Of a DNA stretch of 64,000 bases, positions 1-8,494 are shown piece after piece. The stretch is from Sphingomonas aerolata (GTDB taxonomy: Bacteria; Pseudomonadota; Alphaproteobacteria; Sphingomonadales; Sphingomonadaceae). Both the position numbers and the translations under genes were made by a program. The stretch lies in contig NZ_PZZN01000002.1 in the NCBI RefSeq assembly GCF_003046295.1, positions 1,054,001 through 1,118,000 of the forward strand, given 5' to 3'. The notes under the pieces were generated by a model, which had not been told where the DNA came from, ran no database searches, and was given only the letters and a program-made list of their open reading frames with translations. How positions within the stretch are numbered: position 1 is the first letter of the stretch; every line of letters begins with the position of its first letter.

Positions 1-138
1 CACCTCGCCATCGACCATCGGCACCTGGCCCGATACGAACAGCCAGCCATCCGCGCCGACCGCGCGCGCGAACGGCAGATGCTGGCCACCGGTGCCGCTG
101 CCGCCTTCGACGCCATAACGCTTGAGTCCGTCCGTCAT
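1..138 (-). CDS. RidA (YjgF/YER057c/UK114) family protein, 3' part missing
   Basis: Only the first 46 codons lie in the window and the gene runs off the left edge. The start ATG is at 138, preceded by an AGGA ribosome-binding site in the 12-base gap after the D-aminoacylase stop. The peptide reads as a RidA-like N-terminus: a hydrophobic strand (W-L-F-V-S-G-Q) followed by a VDGEV turn, matching the family pattern FVSGQ-x-P-x-x-DG. Rid proteins hydrolyse reactive enamine/imine intermediates released by PLP enzymes, or act as specialised deaminases. The position directly after a D-aminoacylase, and near a divergent PLP-dependent D-amino-acid enzyme, fits clean-up of 2-aminoacrylate-like by-products. 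The subfamily cannot be decided from the fragment. Confidence 0.8.
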   Translation of the reverse strand, partial: MTDGLKRYGVEGGSGTGGQHLPFARAVGADGWLFVSGQVPMVDGEV

Positions 139-150
139 CTGATCATTCCT

Positions 151-1599
151 TCACTGGGTAATGGGGTTTGCGCGGCGCAGCAGGCGGCCCGCGCGGGCGC
201 CGGTCGGTCGGCCGAGCGCGAGCGTCGCGACGCCGTTGACCCAGACACCGACCACGCCATCCGCTGCGGTCGTCGGCTCGTCATAGGTCGCACGGTCGGC
301 GATCCGCGCGGGGTCGAACAGGACGAGATCCGCGGCGAACCCTGCGCGGACATAGCCCCGGTCGTGCAGGCCGAAGCGATCGGCGGGAAGCCCGGTCATC
401 TTGCGGATCGCGGTCGCCAGCGGGAACAGGCCGCGGTCGCGCGCATAATGGCCGAGCACGCGCGGGAAGCTGCCCCATAGCCGCGGATGCGGCCGGGGAT
501 CGCAGGGCAGACCGTCCGACCCGACCATCGTCAGCGGATGCGCGAGGATCCGGTCGACATCGCTGTCGGTCATGCAGTGATACACCGCACCAGCCGGTTG
601 CAGCCGCGTCGCGGCGGCGCGCAGGTCGACGCCCCAATCCGCGGCGATGTCCGCGAGCATCCGTCCCGCCTGGGCGGGCTCGGCGTCCGACCAGGTGATC
701 CGGATCGGCGTCTCCGGCACGACCTGCTTCAGATCGAGCGTCGAGGAGCTTGCCGTATAGGGGTAGCAGTCGCACCCGACCGGATGATGCGCATCGGCGT
801 CCTCGAGCATCGCGAGGATTTCGCCGCTGCGACCATATTGCGGTGCGCCCGCGCATTTGAGGTGCGACACGATCACGCGCGCGCAGGCGTGCCGGCCGAT
901 CGCGAACGCCTCGTCCAGCGCGGGGACGATCGCCGCCGCCTCGCTGCGCAGATGCGTGCAATAGAGCGCGCCGGTACCGCGCAACGCCTCGGCGATCGCC
1001 ATCACCTCCGCGGTCGAGGCGGCGTTGGCATTGGCATAGGCGAGCCCGGACGACAGCCCGAACGCGCCCGCCGCCAGCCCGTCCTCCAGCTCGCGGCGCA
1101 TCGCCGCGCGTTCGTCGTCGCTCGCATCGCGGTCGAACCCGTCCATGTGTCGCGCGCGCAGCGCGGTATGGCCGATCAGCGCGACGACATTGGTGGCCGG
1201 GACCGCGGTGTCGACCGCCTGCGCATAGGCGGCGAAATCGGAATAGCGGAATTCGTCCGCGCCGCCGAGCAGCACCAGCGGGTCGGGCAGGGGGGCATGC
1301 GCGCTCAGATCACTGCCTGCGCTGATCCCGCAATTGCCGACCACCACCGTCGTCACGCCCTGCGTCACCTTCGCGGTCATCGCGGGCGCCGCGATCACGA
1401 CCAGATCGTCATGCGTATGCGCGTCGATGAACCCGGGCGCGAGCGCCAGGCCCCGCCCGTCGATCGCGCCCGGCGGCGGCGACGCGGCGGCTGCCGCGAC
1501 CCGCGCGATGATCCCGTCGCCTATCTCGACGTCGGCGCGGAAGGCCGCGCCGCCGCTGCCGTCATACACGTCGACACCGGCAATGACTGTCGCCATCAT
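151..1599 (-). CDS. N-acyl-D-amino-acid deacylase (D-aminoacylase), amidohydrolase superfamily
   Basis: A 482-residue protein, the usual length for D-aminoacylases. It begins with an amidohydrolase beta-sandwich segment. The metal motif G-F-I-D-A-H-T-H follows at about residues 56-63, and there is a conserved Cys in VVVGNCG near residue 90, a metal ligand in characterised D-aminoacylases. Further metal or substrate residues lie in the YCTHLRSEA segment near 213-221 and in the SDGLP motif near 390. The enzyme removes the acyl group from N-acyl-D-amino acids in the cytoplasm and feeds free D-amino acids to catabolism. Two ATGs are adjacent at 1597 and 1594 and either could start the protein. 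It is the first gene of a two-gene unit with the downstream RidA-like gene, divergent from a PLP D-amino-acid enzyme. A dihydroorotase-like or other D-hydantoinase-type role is less likely. Confidence 0.9.
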   Translation of the reverse strand: MMATVIAGVDVYDGSGGAAFRADVEIGDGIIARVAAAAASPPPGAIDGRGLALAPGFIDAHTHDDLVVIAAPAMTAKVTQGVTTVVVGNCGISAGSDLSAHAPLPDPLVLLGGADEFRYSDFAAYAQAVDTAVPATNVVALIGHTALRARHMDGFDRDASDDERAAMRRELEDGLAAGAFGLSSGLAYANANAASTAEVMAIAEALRGTGALYCTHLRSEAAAIVPALDEAFAIGRHACARVIVSHLKCAGAPQYGRSGEILAMLEDADAHHPVGCDCYPYTASSSTLDLKQVVPETPIRITWSDAEPAQAGRMLADIAADWGVDLRAAATRLQPAGAVYHCMTDSDVDRILAHPLTMVGSDGLPCDPRPHPRLWGSFPRVLGHYARDRGLFPLATAIRKMTGLPADRFGLHDRGYVRAGFAADLVLFDPARIADRATYDEPTTAADGVVGVWVNGVATLALGRPTGARAGRLLRRANPITQ

Positions 1600-1717
1600 T
1601 TCACCTCCCAGAGGTTCCAGAGGTCAGTGCCACGCGTCTGTCGTGGCCGGGCTGGATCGACACTGTCACCGCGGGTCGAAATAATGTAAACAATTTTCTT
1701 TATCTGGGAGGTCTGCC
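1600..1717. promoter_or_regulatory. Divergent promoter region between D-aminoacylase and D-amino-acid lyase genes
   Basis: A 118-base gap between divergent genes. Its right half (about 1678-1705) is strikingly AT-rich for this genome, and it ends with a GGGAGG ribosome-binding site 6 bases before the GTG at 1718. No canonical -35/-10 pair is clear. The 10-mer AATTTTCTTT at 1692-1701 recurs in the AT-rich stretch upstream of the ROK regulator (7082-7091), which may be coincidence or a shared operator half. Confidence 0.4.
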
Positions 1718-2956
1718 GTGAGCGACGTCGGTGTGAAGCTGCACAAGGGTATCGGTCGGGATGCGGCCGCGCGCTGGAACCTGCTCGCGGGGGACGTCAT
1801 GTTTCCGGCGGCGGTGCTCGATGCGCGGCGGATGCAGCATAATCTCGACTGGATGCGCGCGTTCATCGACGCCTATGGCGTGTCCCTCGCACCGCATGGC
1901 AAGACGACGATGGCGCCCGCGCTGTTCAAGCGCCAGATCGATGCCGGCGCGTGGGGCATCACGGTCGCCACCAGCCAGCAGGCGCAGGTCGCGGCGGCGC
2001 ATGGCATCGACACCATCCTGATCGCGAACCAGATCGTCGGCGACGCCAATATCGCCGCGATCGTCGATCTGCTCGCCGATCCTGCGCTGCGGCTGATCTG
2101 CATCGTCGACTCCGCCGCCGGCGTGGCGCTGCTCGGGGAGGCGTGCCGCGCCGCCGACGTGTCGCTCGACCTGCTCGTCGAACTCGCCCCCGAACCCGAC
2201 CAGTCGGGGTTCCGGACCGGCGTCCGCGATGCCGCCGCGCTCGCCGGGGTGCTCGACGCGATCGCGCACTGGCCGGGGCATCTCCATCTCGCCGGGGTCG
2301 AATTCTACGAAGGCGTGCTGAGCGACGAGGCGGAGGTTCGGCGGTTCATCCGTCGTGCGGTCACGATCACGCGCGATCTGCTCGCGACGGGGCGGATCGC
2401 GCGGACGCCCGCGATCCTGTCGGGGGCGGGCTCGGCCTGGTACGACGTGGTCGCGGAGGAAACCGCCGCGCTGGCAAAGGCCGGCGACGTCCAGGTCGTG
2501 CTGCGCCCCGGCTGTTACATCAGCCATGACGACGGCCTGTACCGCATCGCACAGGAACAGATCCTGAAACGCAATCCGGTCGCGCCGAGCTTTGGCGACG
2601 CGCTGCTGCCCGCGCTCCGCATATGGGCGGTGGTGCAGTCGATCCCCGATCCGGCGCGCGCGGTCATCGCGATGGGCAAGCGCGACGTCGCCTTCGATGC
2701 CGGTCTTCCCCGGCCTGCGACGCTGTTCCGCAAGGCGCGCGACCGCCGCCCGGTCGACGCCCCCGCGCACTGGGCGGTGACCGGGCTGATGGACCAGCAT
2801 GCCTATCTGGCGATCACCCCCGGCGATGACATCGCGGTCGGCGACGTCATCGCGTTCGACATCTCGCACCCGTGCCTCACCTTGGACAAATGGCGGCGGG
2901 TGCTGGTGGTCGACGACGATTTCACCTGCGTCGAGGTGGTCGAGACCTTCTTCTGA
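1718..2956 (+). CDS. D-threonine aldolase / D-serine dehydratase-like PLP enzyme (fold-type III)
   Basis: A 412-residue protein with a GTG start, chosen because a GGGAGG Shine-Dalgarno sits just upstream. The N-terminal alanine-racemase-like barrel carries the APHGKTTMAP motif, with the PLP lysine at about residue 62. The C-terminal domain has H-P-C (His384, Cys386), the zinc-binding pair typical of eukaryotic-type D-serine dehydratases and low-specificity D-threonine aldolases. Family members deaminate D-serine or cleave D-threonine and D-beta-hydroxy amino acids. Which reaction this one performs cannot be read from sequence. The divergent D-aminoacylase and RidA-like genes suggest a pathway in which N-acyl-D-amino acids are deacylated and then broken down here. 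It converges with the GH92 gene with a 21-base gap and no visible terminator. Confidence 0.85.
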   Translation: MSDVGVKLHKGIGRDAAARWNLLAGDVMFPAAVLDARRMQHNLDWMRAFIDAYGVSLAPHGKTTMAPALFKRQIDAGAWGITVATSQQAQVAAAHGIDTILIANQIVGDANIAAIVDLLADPALRLICIVDSAAGVALLGEACRAADVSLDLLVELAPEPDQSGFRTGVRDAAALAGVLDAIAHWPGHLHLAGVEFYEGVLSDEAEVRRFIRRAVTITRDLLATGRIARTPAILSGAGSAWYDVVAEETAALAKAGDVQVVLRPGCYISHDDGLYRIAQEQILKRNPVAPSFGDALLPALRIWAVVQSIPDPARAVIAMGKRDVAFDAGLPRPATLFRKARDRRPVDAPAHWAVTGLMDQHAYLAITPGDDIAVGDVIAFDISHPCLTLDKWRRVLVVDDDFTCVEVVETFF

Positions 2957-2977
2957 TCCCGACCTCGACAGCGGGCG

Positions 2978-5290
2978 TCAGCGCGGCGCCGAGGGCGGAC
3001 GGTCCTCGGCGCGCGTGCCGAAGCGCGACGGCTTCGCGCCCATCGTGAATTCCAGCTCGCCGCCCTGGATCAGGTCGGTATGCGCGATCCAGTTGCGGGT
3101 CCAGGGCTTGCCGTTCCAGCGCACCGACTGGACATAGGGCCGGTCGGGCGCATTGCCGATCGCGCGCACCCGGAGCGTCTTGCCCGCGCCGACGCGCATC
3201 TCGCCGCTGTCGAACAGCGGCGACCCGAAGACATAGATCCCCGTTGTCGGATCGACCGGATAGAAGCCGAACGACGACAGGATGAACCATGCGCTCATCT
3301 GGCCGCAATCGTCGTTACCGATCACGCCGTCGGGATCGTCCTTGTACATCTCGGTACACAGCCGGCGGACCATCGCCTGGGTTTTCCACGGCGTCCCGAC
3401 ATAGGCATAGAGATACGCCACATGATGCCCGGGCTCGTTGCCATGCGCATATTGCCCGACCAGCCCGGCGATGTCGGGTGGCGCGTTGGCGGGCAGCGTC
3501 GAGGGTGCGTTGAAGAAGGAATCGATCTTCGCGTCATACGCCGCATCGCCGCCGAAATGCGCGATCAGCCCGTAAATGTCATGCTGGTTCAGGAAGGTCG
3601 CCTGCCAGCCATTCGCCTCGGTATAGTCCCGCCACCGCGGCTGCGGCATGTGGCCGAGCTGGATCGGATCATAGGCCGCCCACCAGCTTCCGTCGGCGAA
3701 GCGCGGCCGGGCAAAGCCGATCTTCGGATCGATCACATTGCGCCAGTTGCCGCTGCGCTTGCGGAGCAGCGCCGCATCGTCGGTCTTGCCGATCGCGTCG
3801 GCGAGCAGCGCCATCGCATGATCGTTATACGCATATTCCTGCGTCCGGCTGACCGACTCCTTGATCTTGTCCGCGGGAATATAGCCGAGCCGCATGTAAT
3901 GATCGCGGCCGAGCGTCGCGAGGCTGTCCTTGTATTGCGGGTCGAAGGCACGCCGGCGGATATTGGGCCAGGCCGCGGCATAATCGGCCTTGATCCCCTT
4001 GGCATGCGCCTCGGCGAGCACCGCGACCGAATGCCAGCCGTTCATGCACCCGGTCTCGAACCCCTGCAACGGCCAGGTCGGCGGGCCATAGGGGCTCTGC
4101 TGCGTCTGGCGGATGAGATCGTGGACGAAGCGCTCCGCCATGTCGGGACGGACCAGCGTCATCAACGGATGCAGCGCGCGATACGTGTCCCACAGCGAAT
4201 AGGCGCTGTACGCGCGTTCGGTCGCGGGCAGGGTGTGGACCTGCTGGTCGAGCCCGACATAGCGACCGTCGCGGTCGCTGAACAAGGTCGGGCCCATCAG
4301 CGTGTGATAGAGCGCGCTTGCCATGATAGTTCGCTGCGCCGGCGTCCCGCCCGCGACCCGGACCATGTCGAGCTCCTTCGCCCAGATTCGCTGCGCGGCG
4401 GCGCAGGCCGCGTCGAACGTCCAGCCCGGCGCCTCGGCCAGCGCGCCGCGCGCCCCTGCGACGTCGACCGCCGAGATGCCGGTCTTGACCAGGATCGGTG
4501 CCGCGCCCGCATCGTCGAAGAACAGCGCGACCTTCAGCCGGTGCCCGGTCACGCCGCGCCCGCCGCCTGCGACCGGCGTGTCGCCGTCGCCATAGAATTG
4601 CACGCGGTCGGGCTTGCGCGACAGCTGCATCGCGAAATGGATGCGGCGCCCCTCCGCCCAGCGGAAGACCTGGCGGCTGCCCGTCAGCAGGCCGTCCTCG
4701 CCAATCGCCAGCGACGCGTCCTCGATCCGGATCGCCTCCTCCGCGGTCTCCTGCTTGCAGTGCGTCAGGTCGATCAGGATATGCCCCGGACCCTTGGCAA
4801 AGGTGTAGCGGTGCAGCCCGGTCCGCTCGGTCGCGGTCAGCTCCGCGAGCACACCCGACTCGAGCTTGACGCGGTAATAGCCCGGCTCGGCATGTTCGTC
4901 GGTATAGCGCTGGCGATAGCCGTCGGACGGCGTCTCGCGCGGCCCCGCCACGAGCTTCAGCGGCTTGCGCGTCGGCACCAGCAGCACATCGAGCATGTCG
5001 CCGATCCCGGTCCCCGACAAATGGGTGTGCGAGAAGCCCATGATCGAGCGGTCGGACTGGTGATAGCCCGAACAGGCATCCCAGCCATGATTGTTGGTAT
5101 CCGGCGAAAGCTGGACCATCCCGAACGGCAGGGTCGCGCCGGGGAAGGTATGCCCATGCCCGCCCGTGCCGATGAACAGGTCGGGCCTGGTGACTGCCGG
5201 CGACTGCGCGTGTGCGGCAAGGGGAAGGGCCGTGCCGAACGCGGCAAGGGTCGAGCCGGCAAGCAGCTCGCGACGGGTGGCGCGGATCAC
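2978..5290 (-). CDS. GH92 family alpha-mannosidase, exported
   Basis: A 770-residue protein with a Tat-like N-terminus (R-R-E-L-L-A-G-S, then a hydrophobic stretch ending A-H-A at about residue 28), so probably periplasmic or surface-exposed. The mature start (FIGTGGHGHTFPGA) and LPFGMVQLSPDT are the standard opening of GH92 enzymes. The NEPGHH segment near residue 617 and the GNDDCGQMSAWF segment near 675 match the conserved calcium and acid/base regions of the family. GH92 enzymes are calcium-dependent exo-alpha-mannosidases acting on alpha-1,2/1,3/1,4/1,6 mannosides of N-glycans or mannans; linkage preference cannot be told here. A GH125 alpha-mannosidase lies 35 bases upstream on the same strand, so the two are very likely co-transcribed. 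Confidence 0.93.
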   Translation of the reverse strand: MIRATRRELLAGSTLAAFGTALPLAAHAQSPAVTRPDLFIGTGGHGHTFPGATLPFGMVQLSPDTNNHGWDACSGYHQSDRSIMGFSHTHLSGTGIGDMLDVLLVPTRKPLKLVAGPRETPSDGYRQRYTDEHAEPGYYRVKLESGVLAELTATERTGLHRYTFAKGPGHILIDLTHCKQETAEEAIRIEDASLAIGEDGLLTGSRQVFRWAEGRRIHFAMQLSRKPDRVQFYGDGDTPVAGGGRGVTGHRLKVALFFDDAGAAPILVKTGISAVDVAGARGALAEAPGWTFDAACAAAQRIWAKELDMVRVAGGTPAQRTIMASALYHTLMGPTLFSDRDGRYVGLDQQVHTLPATERAYSAYSLWDTYRALHPLMTLVRPDMAERFVHDLIRQTQQSPYGPPTWPLQGFETGCMNGWHSVAVLAEAHAKGIKADYAAAWPNIRRRAFDPQYKDSLATLGRDHYMRLGYIPADKIKESVSRTQEYAYNDHAMALLADAIGKTDDAALLRKRSGNWRNVIDPKIGFARPRFADGSWWAAYDPIQLGHMPQPRWRDYTEANGWQATFLNQHDIYGLIAHFGGDAAYDAKIDSFFNAPSTLPANAPPDIAGLVGQYAHGNEPGHHVAYLYAYVGTPWKTQAMVRRLCTEMYKDDPDGVIGNDDCGQMSAWFILSSFGFYPVDPTTGIYVFGSPLFDSGEMRVGAGKTLRVRAIGNAPDRPYVQSVRWNGKPWTRNWIAHTDLIQGGELEFTMGAKPSRFGTRAEDRPPSAPR

Positions 5291-5325
5291 GCGGTGGTCT
5301 CCTAAAGGTAGGACGGTCGGGGGAA

Positions 5326-6828
5326 TCAGAAGGTCTCGCGCAGCAGGGCGGGGCGGCGCCGCTCGAGATCGAGGATCAGGTCGCCGAACAGCCCGTTCGC
5401 CCAGGCGAACCAGGGCCGCGAAAAGCGTTTGGGGTCATCCTTGTCGAACGATTCGTGGATGAAGCCGGTGCCCGCGTCGGTGGTCTTGAGCCAGCGCAGG
5501 CATTGCCGGATTTCCGCATCGTCGTCGCTGGTCATCGCGCGGACGATGATCGACATCGGCCAGATCATGCCCAGCCCCTTGTGCGGGCCGCCGATCCCGT
5601 CCGCCGCGCTGCCGGTGAAGAAATACGGGTTGCGCGCACTCCAGGCGGCCGCCCGGGTCCGGCGGTACAGCGGATCGGTGCGCGATGCGGCGCCGAGCAG
5701 CGGCAGCGCCGACAGGCTCGGCACGTTCGCATCGTCCATGAAGATCGCATTGCCGAACCCGTCCACCTCGAACGCCCAGACGTCCCCGCCCGTGCCCGTG
5801 CCCGTGCCCGTGCCCGTGCCGCCCGTGCCGCTTGCGCGATCCGCCATCCGGCCATGCGTGCGCAGCGCCGCGTCGACCTCGTCGGCGAGCGCAACGCACT
5901 CCGCCGCCGCCGCGCTGTCGTGCCGCGCCTCGACATGAACCTTGGCGAGCATGCGCAGCGCCGACACCGCGAACAGGTTCGACGGGATCAGGAAGGGCAG
6001 CGTGCAGGCATCGTCCGACGGGCGGAACATCGAATGGATCAGCCCGACCTTGCGTGTCGGCGCACCGACGCCTTTCAGCATCAGCGTTTCGGTCGCGTGG
6101 CGATTGACGCGCTCGAACCGGTACGGGCCGTCATCGGTCTTGCGCTGCTGCTCGCGCATCGTCGCCACCGCCCGCGCCATCGCCTTGGCCCAGAGTGCGT
6201 CGAACGGCGCGGTATCGCGCGTCTCGCTCCAGTAGCCATAGGCGAGCCGCATCGGATAGCAGAGCGAATCGAGCTCCCATTTGCGTTCGGCGACGCCCGC
6301 GCGCATCTCGGTCAGGTCGTCGATCGCGCCCAGGTTCGACTTGGCCTGCGGATCCGCCATGAAGGCATTGGCGTAGGAATCGATCAGGATGCACCGCGCC
6401 TGGCGCTGGATGACGCCGTGGAACAGGCGGCGCAGCGCCGGGTCGCGGCGGCAGAGATGGACATAGGTCTGCATCTGCGCCGAGCTGTCGCGCAGCCACA
6501 TCGCCTCGATATCGCCGGTGATGACGAACCCGTCCGGCTTGCCGTCGACGATCCCCAGCCGGACCGTCGTGTCGAGTGTGTTGGGATAACAGGTCTCGAA
6601 CAGATGGCGCAGCGCAGGATCCGCGATCCTCGCCTTCACCCGCACGATCTCCTGCTCGACCGCCGGGCTGACAAAGCGACGCTGATCGCGCGGCGGCCGG
6701 GCGCCGCCAGCGACGGGCGCCGCCGCCGCGACCCCGAACGCGGGCGTCGCCGCTGCCGTGCACAGGGCCGCAGCGCCGGCCTTCAGCATGTCGCGGCGAA
6801 ATAGTGCAGAAGATGACACCCCGATCAT
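5326..6828 (-). CDS. GH125 family exo-alpha-1,6-mannosidase, exported
   Basis: A 500-residue protein. I start it at the ATG at 6828, which has GGAG about 10 bases upstream. A longer in-frame extension to 7002 has no homologous look. The N-terminus (FRRDMLKAGAAALCT...) is a Tat-type signal peptide. The core motif GDIEAMWLRDSSAQ and the later EVDGFGN, MDDANVPSL and GMIWPMS segments are diagnostic for GH125, a metal-independent inverting exo-alpha-1,6-mannosidase family. With GH92 downstream, the pair would strip mannose from high-mannose glycans or alpha-mannan. An odd feature is a Gly-Thr repeat at about residues 335-350, encoded by a hexanucleotide repeat, just before the conserved AFEVDGFG segment. 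The ROK regulator upstream is divergent. Confidence 0.92.
   Translation of the reverse strand: MIGVSSSALFRRDMLKAGAAALCTAAATPAFGVAAAAPVAGGARPPRDQRRFVSPAVEQEIVRVKARIADPALRHLFETCYPNTLDTTVRLGIVDGKPDGFVITGDIEAMWLRDSSAQMQTYVHLCRRDPALRRLFHGVIQRQARCILIDSYANAFMADPQAKSNLGAIDDLTEMRAGVAERKWELDSLCYPMRLAYGYWSETRDTAPFDALWAKAMARAVATMREQQRKTDDGPYRFERVNRHATETLMLKGVGAPTRKVGLIHSMFRPSDDACTLPFLIPSNLFAVSALRMLAKVHVEARHDSAAAAECVALADEVDAALRTHGRMADRASGTGGTGTGTGTGTGGDVWAFEVDGFGNAIFMDDANVPSLSALPLLGAASRTDPLYRRTRAAAWSARNPYFFTGSAADGIGGPHKGLGMIWPMSIIVRAMTSDDDAEIRQCLRWLKTTDAGTGFIHESFDKDDPKRFSRPWFAWANGLFGDLILDLERRRPALLRETF
5789..5818. repeat. Five exact copies of a coding hexanucleotide microsatellite (CCCGTG)
   Basis: Five perfect tandem copies of CCCGTG, continuing imperfectly to about 5830, lie inside the GH125 gene and encode alternating Gly-Thr on the minus strand. 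Because the unit is six bases, copy-number changes keep the frame and only lengthen or shorten a loop before a conserved active-site segment. Confidence 0.9.
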
Positions 6829-7223
6829 GCGGCCGACATCTCCGCACACGCAAGTCCGGGATGAACAGTGCTCCGTACACGCTCCACCAATCGCCCGGTG
6901 TCCTTGCAGGCGATGCCTCGTGATGCTGCCAATACGCCTCTCCAATACACGTCCGTGGCCGGCGTCCTCGTCGGGATTGCCGGAAAGATACTGTCGCACC
7001 ATTGAACGGCGGCGCGACCTGATGTGCTGGGGTCGAGGCTAGGGGTCGACGTACCGGGGCGCAAGCAGATTAAGAAATTTAATTTTCTTTCGTGCGGTGG
7101 GTTTTCCATGCGGCTCCAGCGGGGTGGTGCGTGATAGGGCCCGGGCGGATCGATGATCCCGGCCGGGCCCATCGACTTTTCTTTCGCCGGACGTGTAAGA
7201 ATACGTCGGAGGGGCATATCACG
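6829..7223. promoter_or_regulatory. Intergenic control region between the mannosidase operon and its ROK regulator
   Basis: A 395-base divergent gap with no convincing gene. An AT-rich near-palindrome at 7073-7090 (AAGAAA-N6-TTTCTT) stands out in GC-rich surroundings, about 135 bases before the regulator start and 245 bases before the mannosidase start. Its size and symmetry suit a ROK-family (NagC/Mlc-like) operator. A GGAGGGG ribosome-binding site at 7208-7214 serves the ROK gene. The operator assignment is inference from symmetry and position only. Confidence 0.45.
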
Positions 7224-8432
7224 ATGGACAAGCCGATACGGGAAGCGCGCGGTGCGCGCCTCGCAGTGTCGTTGTCGGGCACGAACCTGGCGCGTGCGAG
7301 CGACTATAATCAGCGCGTGGTTCTGCAGGCCATCCGGCTCAGCCCGGAGACCAGCCGTGTCGAGCTGAGCCGGACGACCGGGCTGACCGCGCCGACGATC
7401 GCCAACATCACGCGCCGGCTGATCGACGCGGGTCTGGTGAAGGAGGTCGGCCGCCTTCAGGGCCCGCGCGGGCAACCGGCGATCCAGCTGACGATCGAGC
7501 CGCTGGGATGCGTCGCGATCGGCCTCAACATCGATCGCGATCACCTGACGCTGGTCGCGCTCGATCTCGCGGGTCAGGTGCGCAGCCGGATCGCGCAGGA
7601 TATCGCCTTTGCAATGCCCGAGGACGTCGTCGCGTTCGTCGCGCACAACCTCGAATCGCTGCTCGCGGAGGCCGGGGTCGGACGCGACCGCGTGATCGGC
7701 GTCGGGGTCGCGGTACCCAATGATCTGGGGGTCATCACGCTGCCCGGGCGGCCGTCGGACTATGATCGCTGGGCGGGCCTGTCGATCCCCGCGCTGCTCG
7801 CCCCGGTCATGCCCTGGCCGACCGTGATCGAGAACGACGCCGCCGCGGCGGCGATCGGCGAGGCGCAGGCGGGGGCGGGGTCACCGCTGGCGAGCTTCTT
7901 CTATATCCTGATCAATTCCGGGCTCGGTGGCGGGTTGATGATCGACCGCCATTTCGTCGAGGGCGCGAACAAGCGCAGCGCCGAACTGGGATTGCTGCCC
8001 GACGCGACCAACCCGGCGCCGGGCGCGGTCGTGCAGGACATCGTCTCGATCTCGGCGCTACTGCAGATGCTGAAGGAGGCCGGCCTCGATGTCGAAAGCC
8101 AGAAGGACATCCGGCCCGCCGATCCGCAGACCGACCGCGTGCTCGAACGCTGGGTCGATCTCGCCGCCAAGGCGCTGATCGCACCGCTGATCAACATCAC
8201 CTGCCTGATCGATCCCGACGCCATCGTCATCGGCGGCCGGCTCGACACCGCGCTGCTCGACCGCCTGATCGCCCGCCTCGCCGGCGAGTTGACGGTCACC
8301 GTACAGCCCCCGATGACCACGATCATCCGCGGCGCGCTCGCCGCCGACGCACCGGTCATCGGCGCCGCGCTGCTGCCCTTCCTCGACAAGCTGCTCCCCT
8401 CCGACGCCATCCTGATGCAGGTCGGCCGGTAG
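7224..8432 (+). CDS. ROK family transcriptional regulator
   Basis: A 402-residue protein, started at the ATG at 7224 because of the GGAGGGG site 10 bases upstream; the frame is open further back without support. Residues of about 28-80 form a MarR-like winged helix (NQRVVLQAIR ... LTAPTIANITRRLIDAGLV). The rest is a ROK sugar-kinase-like domain, with an ENDAAAAAIGEA segment and a phosphate-binding G-L-G-G-G. The Cys-x-Cys-Gly-x-x-Gly-Cys zinc motif of classical NagC/Mlc proteins is not present where expected after the RSAELG segment, so the sensor may be metal-free or divergent. Its divergent placement from the GH125/GH92 genes suggests it controls them in response to mannose or a mannoside; this is inference. 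Confidence 0.9.
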   Translation: MDKPIREARGARLAVSLSGTNLARASDYNQRVVLQAIRLSPETSRVELSRTTGLTAPTIANITRRLIDAGLVKEVGRLQGPRGQPAIQLTIEPLGCVAIGLNIDRDHLTLVALDLAGQVRSRIAQDIAFAMPEDVVAFVAHNLESLLAEAGVGRDRVIGVGVAVPNDLGVITLPGRPSDYDRWAGLSIPALLAPVMPWPTVIENDAAAAAIGEAQAGAGSPLASFFYILINSGLGGGLMIDRHFVEGANKRSAELGLLPDATNPAPGAVVQDIVSISALLQMLKEAGLDVESQKDIRPADPQTDRVLERWVDLAAKALIAPLINITCLIDPDAIVIGGRLDTALLDRLIARLAGELTVTVQPPMTTIIRGALAADAPVIGAALLPFLDKLLPSDAILMQVGR

Positions 8433-8434
8433 GG

Positions 8435-8491
8435 GCGTGAAGAGCCGGAATACGGCCCTTCACGCCGCGCCTGCGAGGGAGGGGCCCTCGC
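8435..8491. terminator. Two strong hairpins between convergent ROK and GH5 genes
   Basis: The first hairpin (8435-8465) pairs GCGTGAAG with CTTCACGC plus an inner GCCG/CGGC. The second (8473-8491) pairs GCGAGGG with CCCTCGC. Neither is followed by a clear T-run, but they fill the gap between two converging genes and probably act as a bidirectional transcription end. Confidence 0.5.
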
Positions 8492-8494
8492 GGC

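Noticed and set aside
3080..5305. A 741-codon plus-strand frame opposite the GH92 gene
   Set aside because: Same shadow effect; the GH92 motifs on the other strand are unmistakable.
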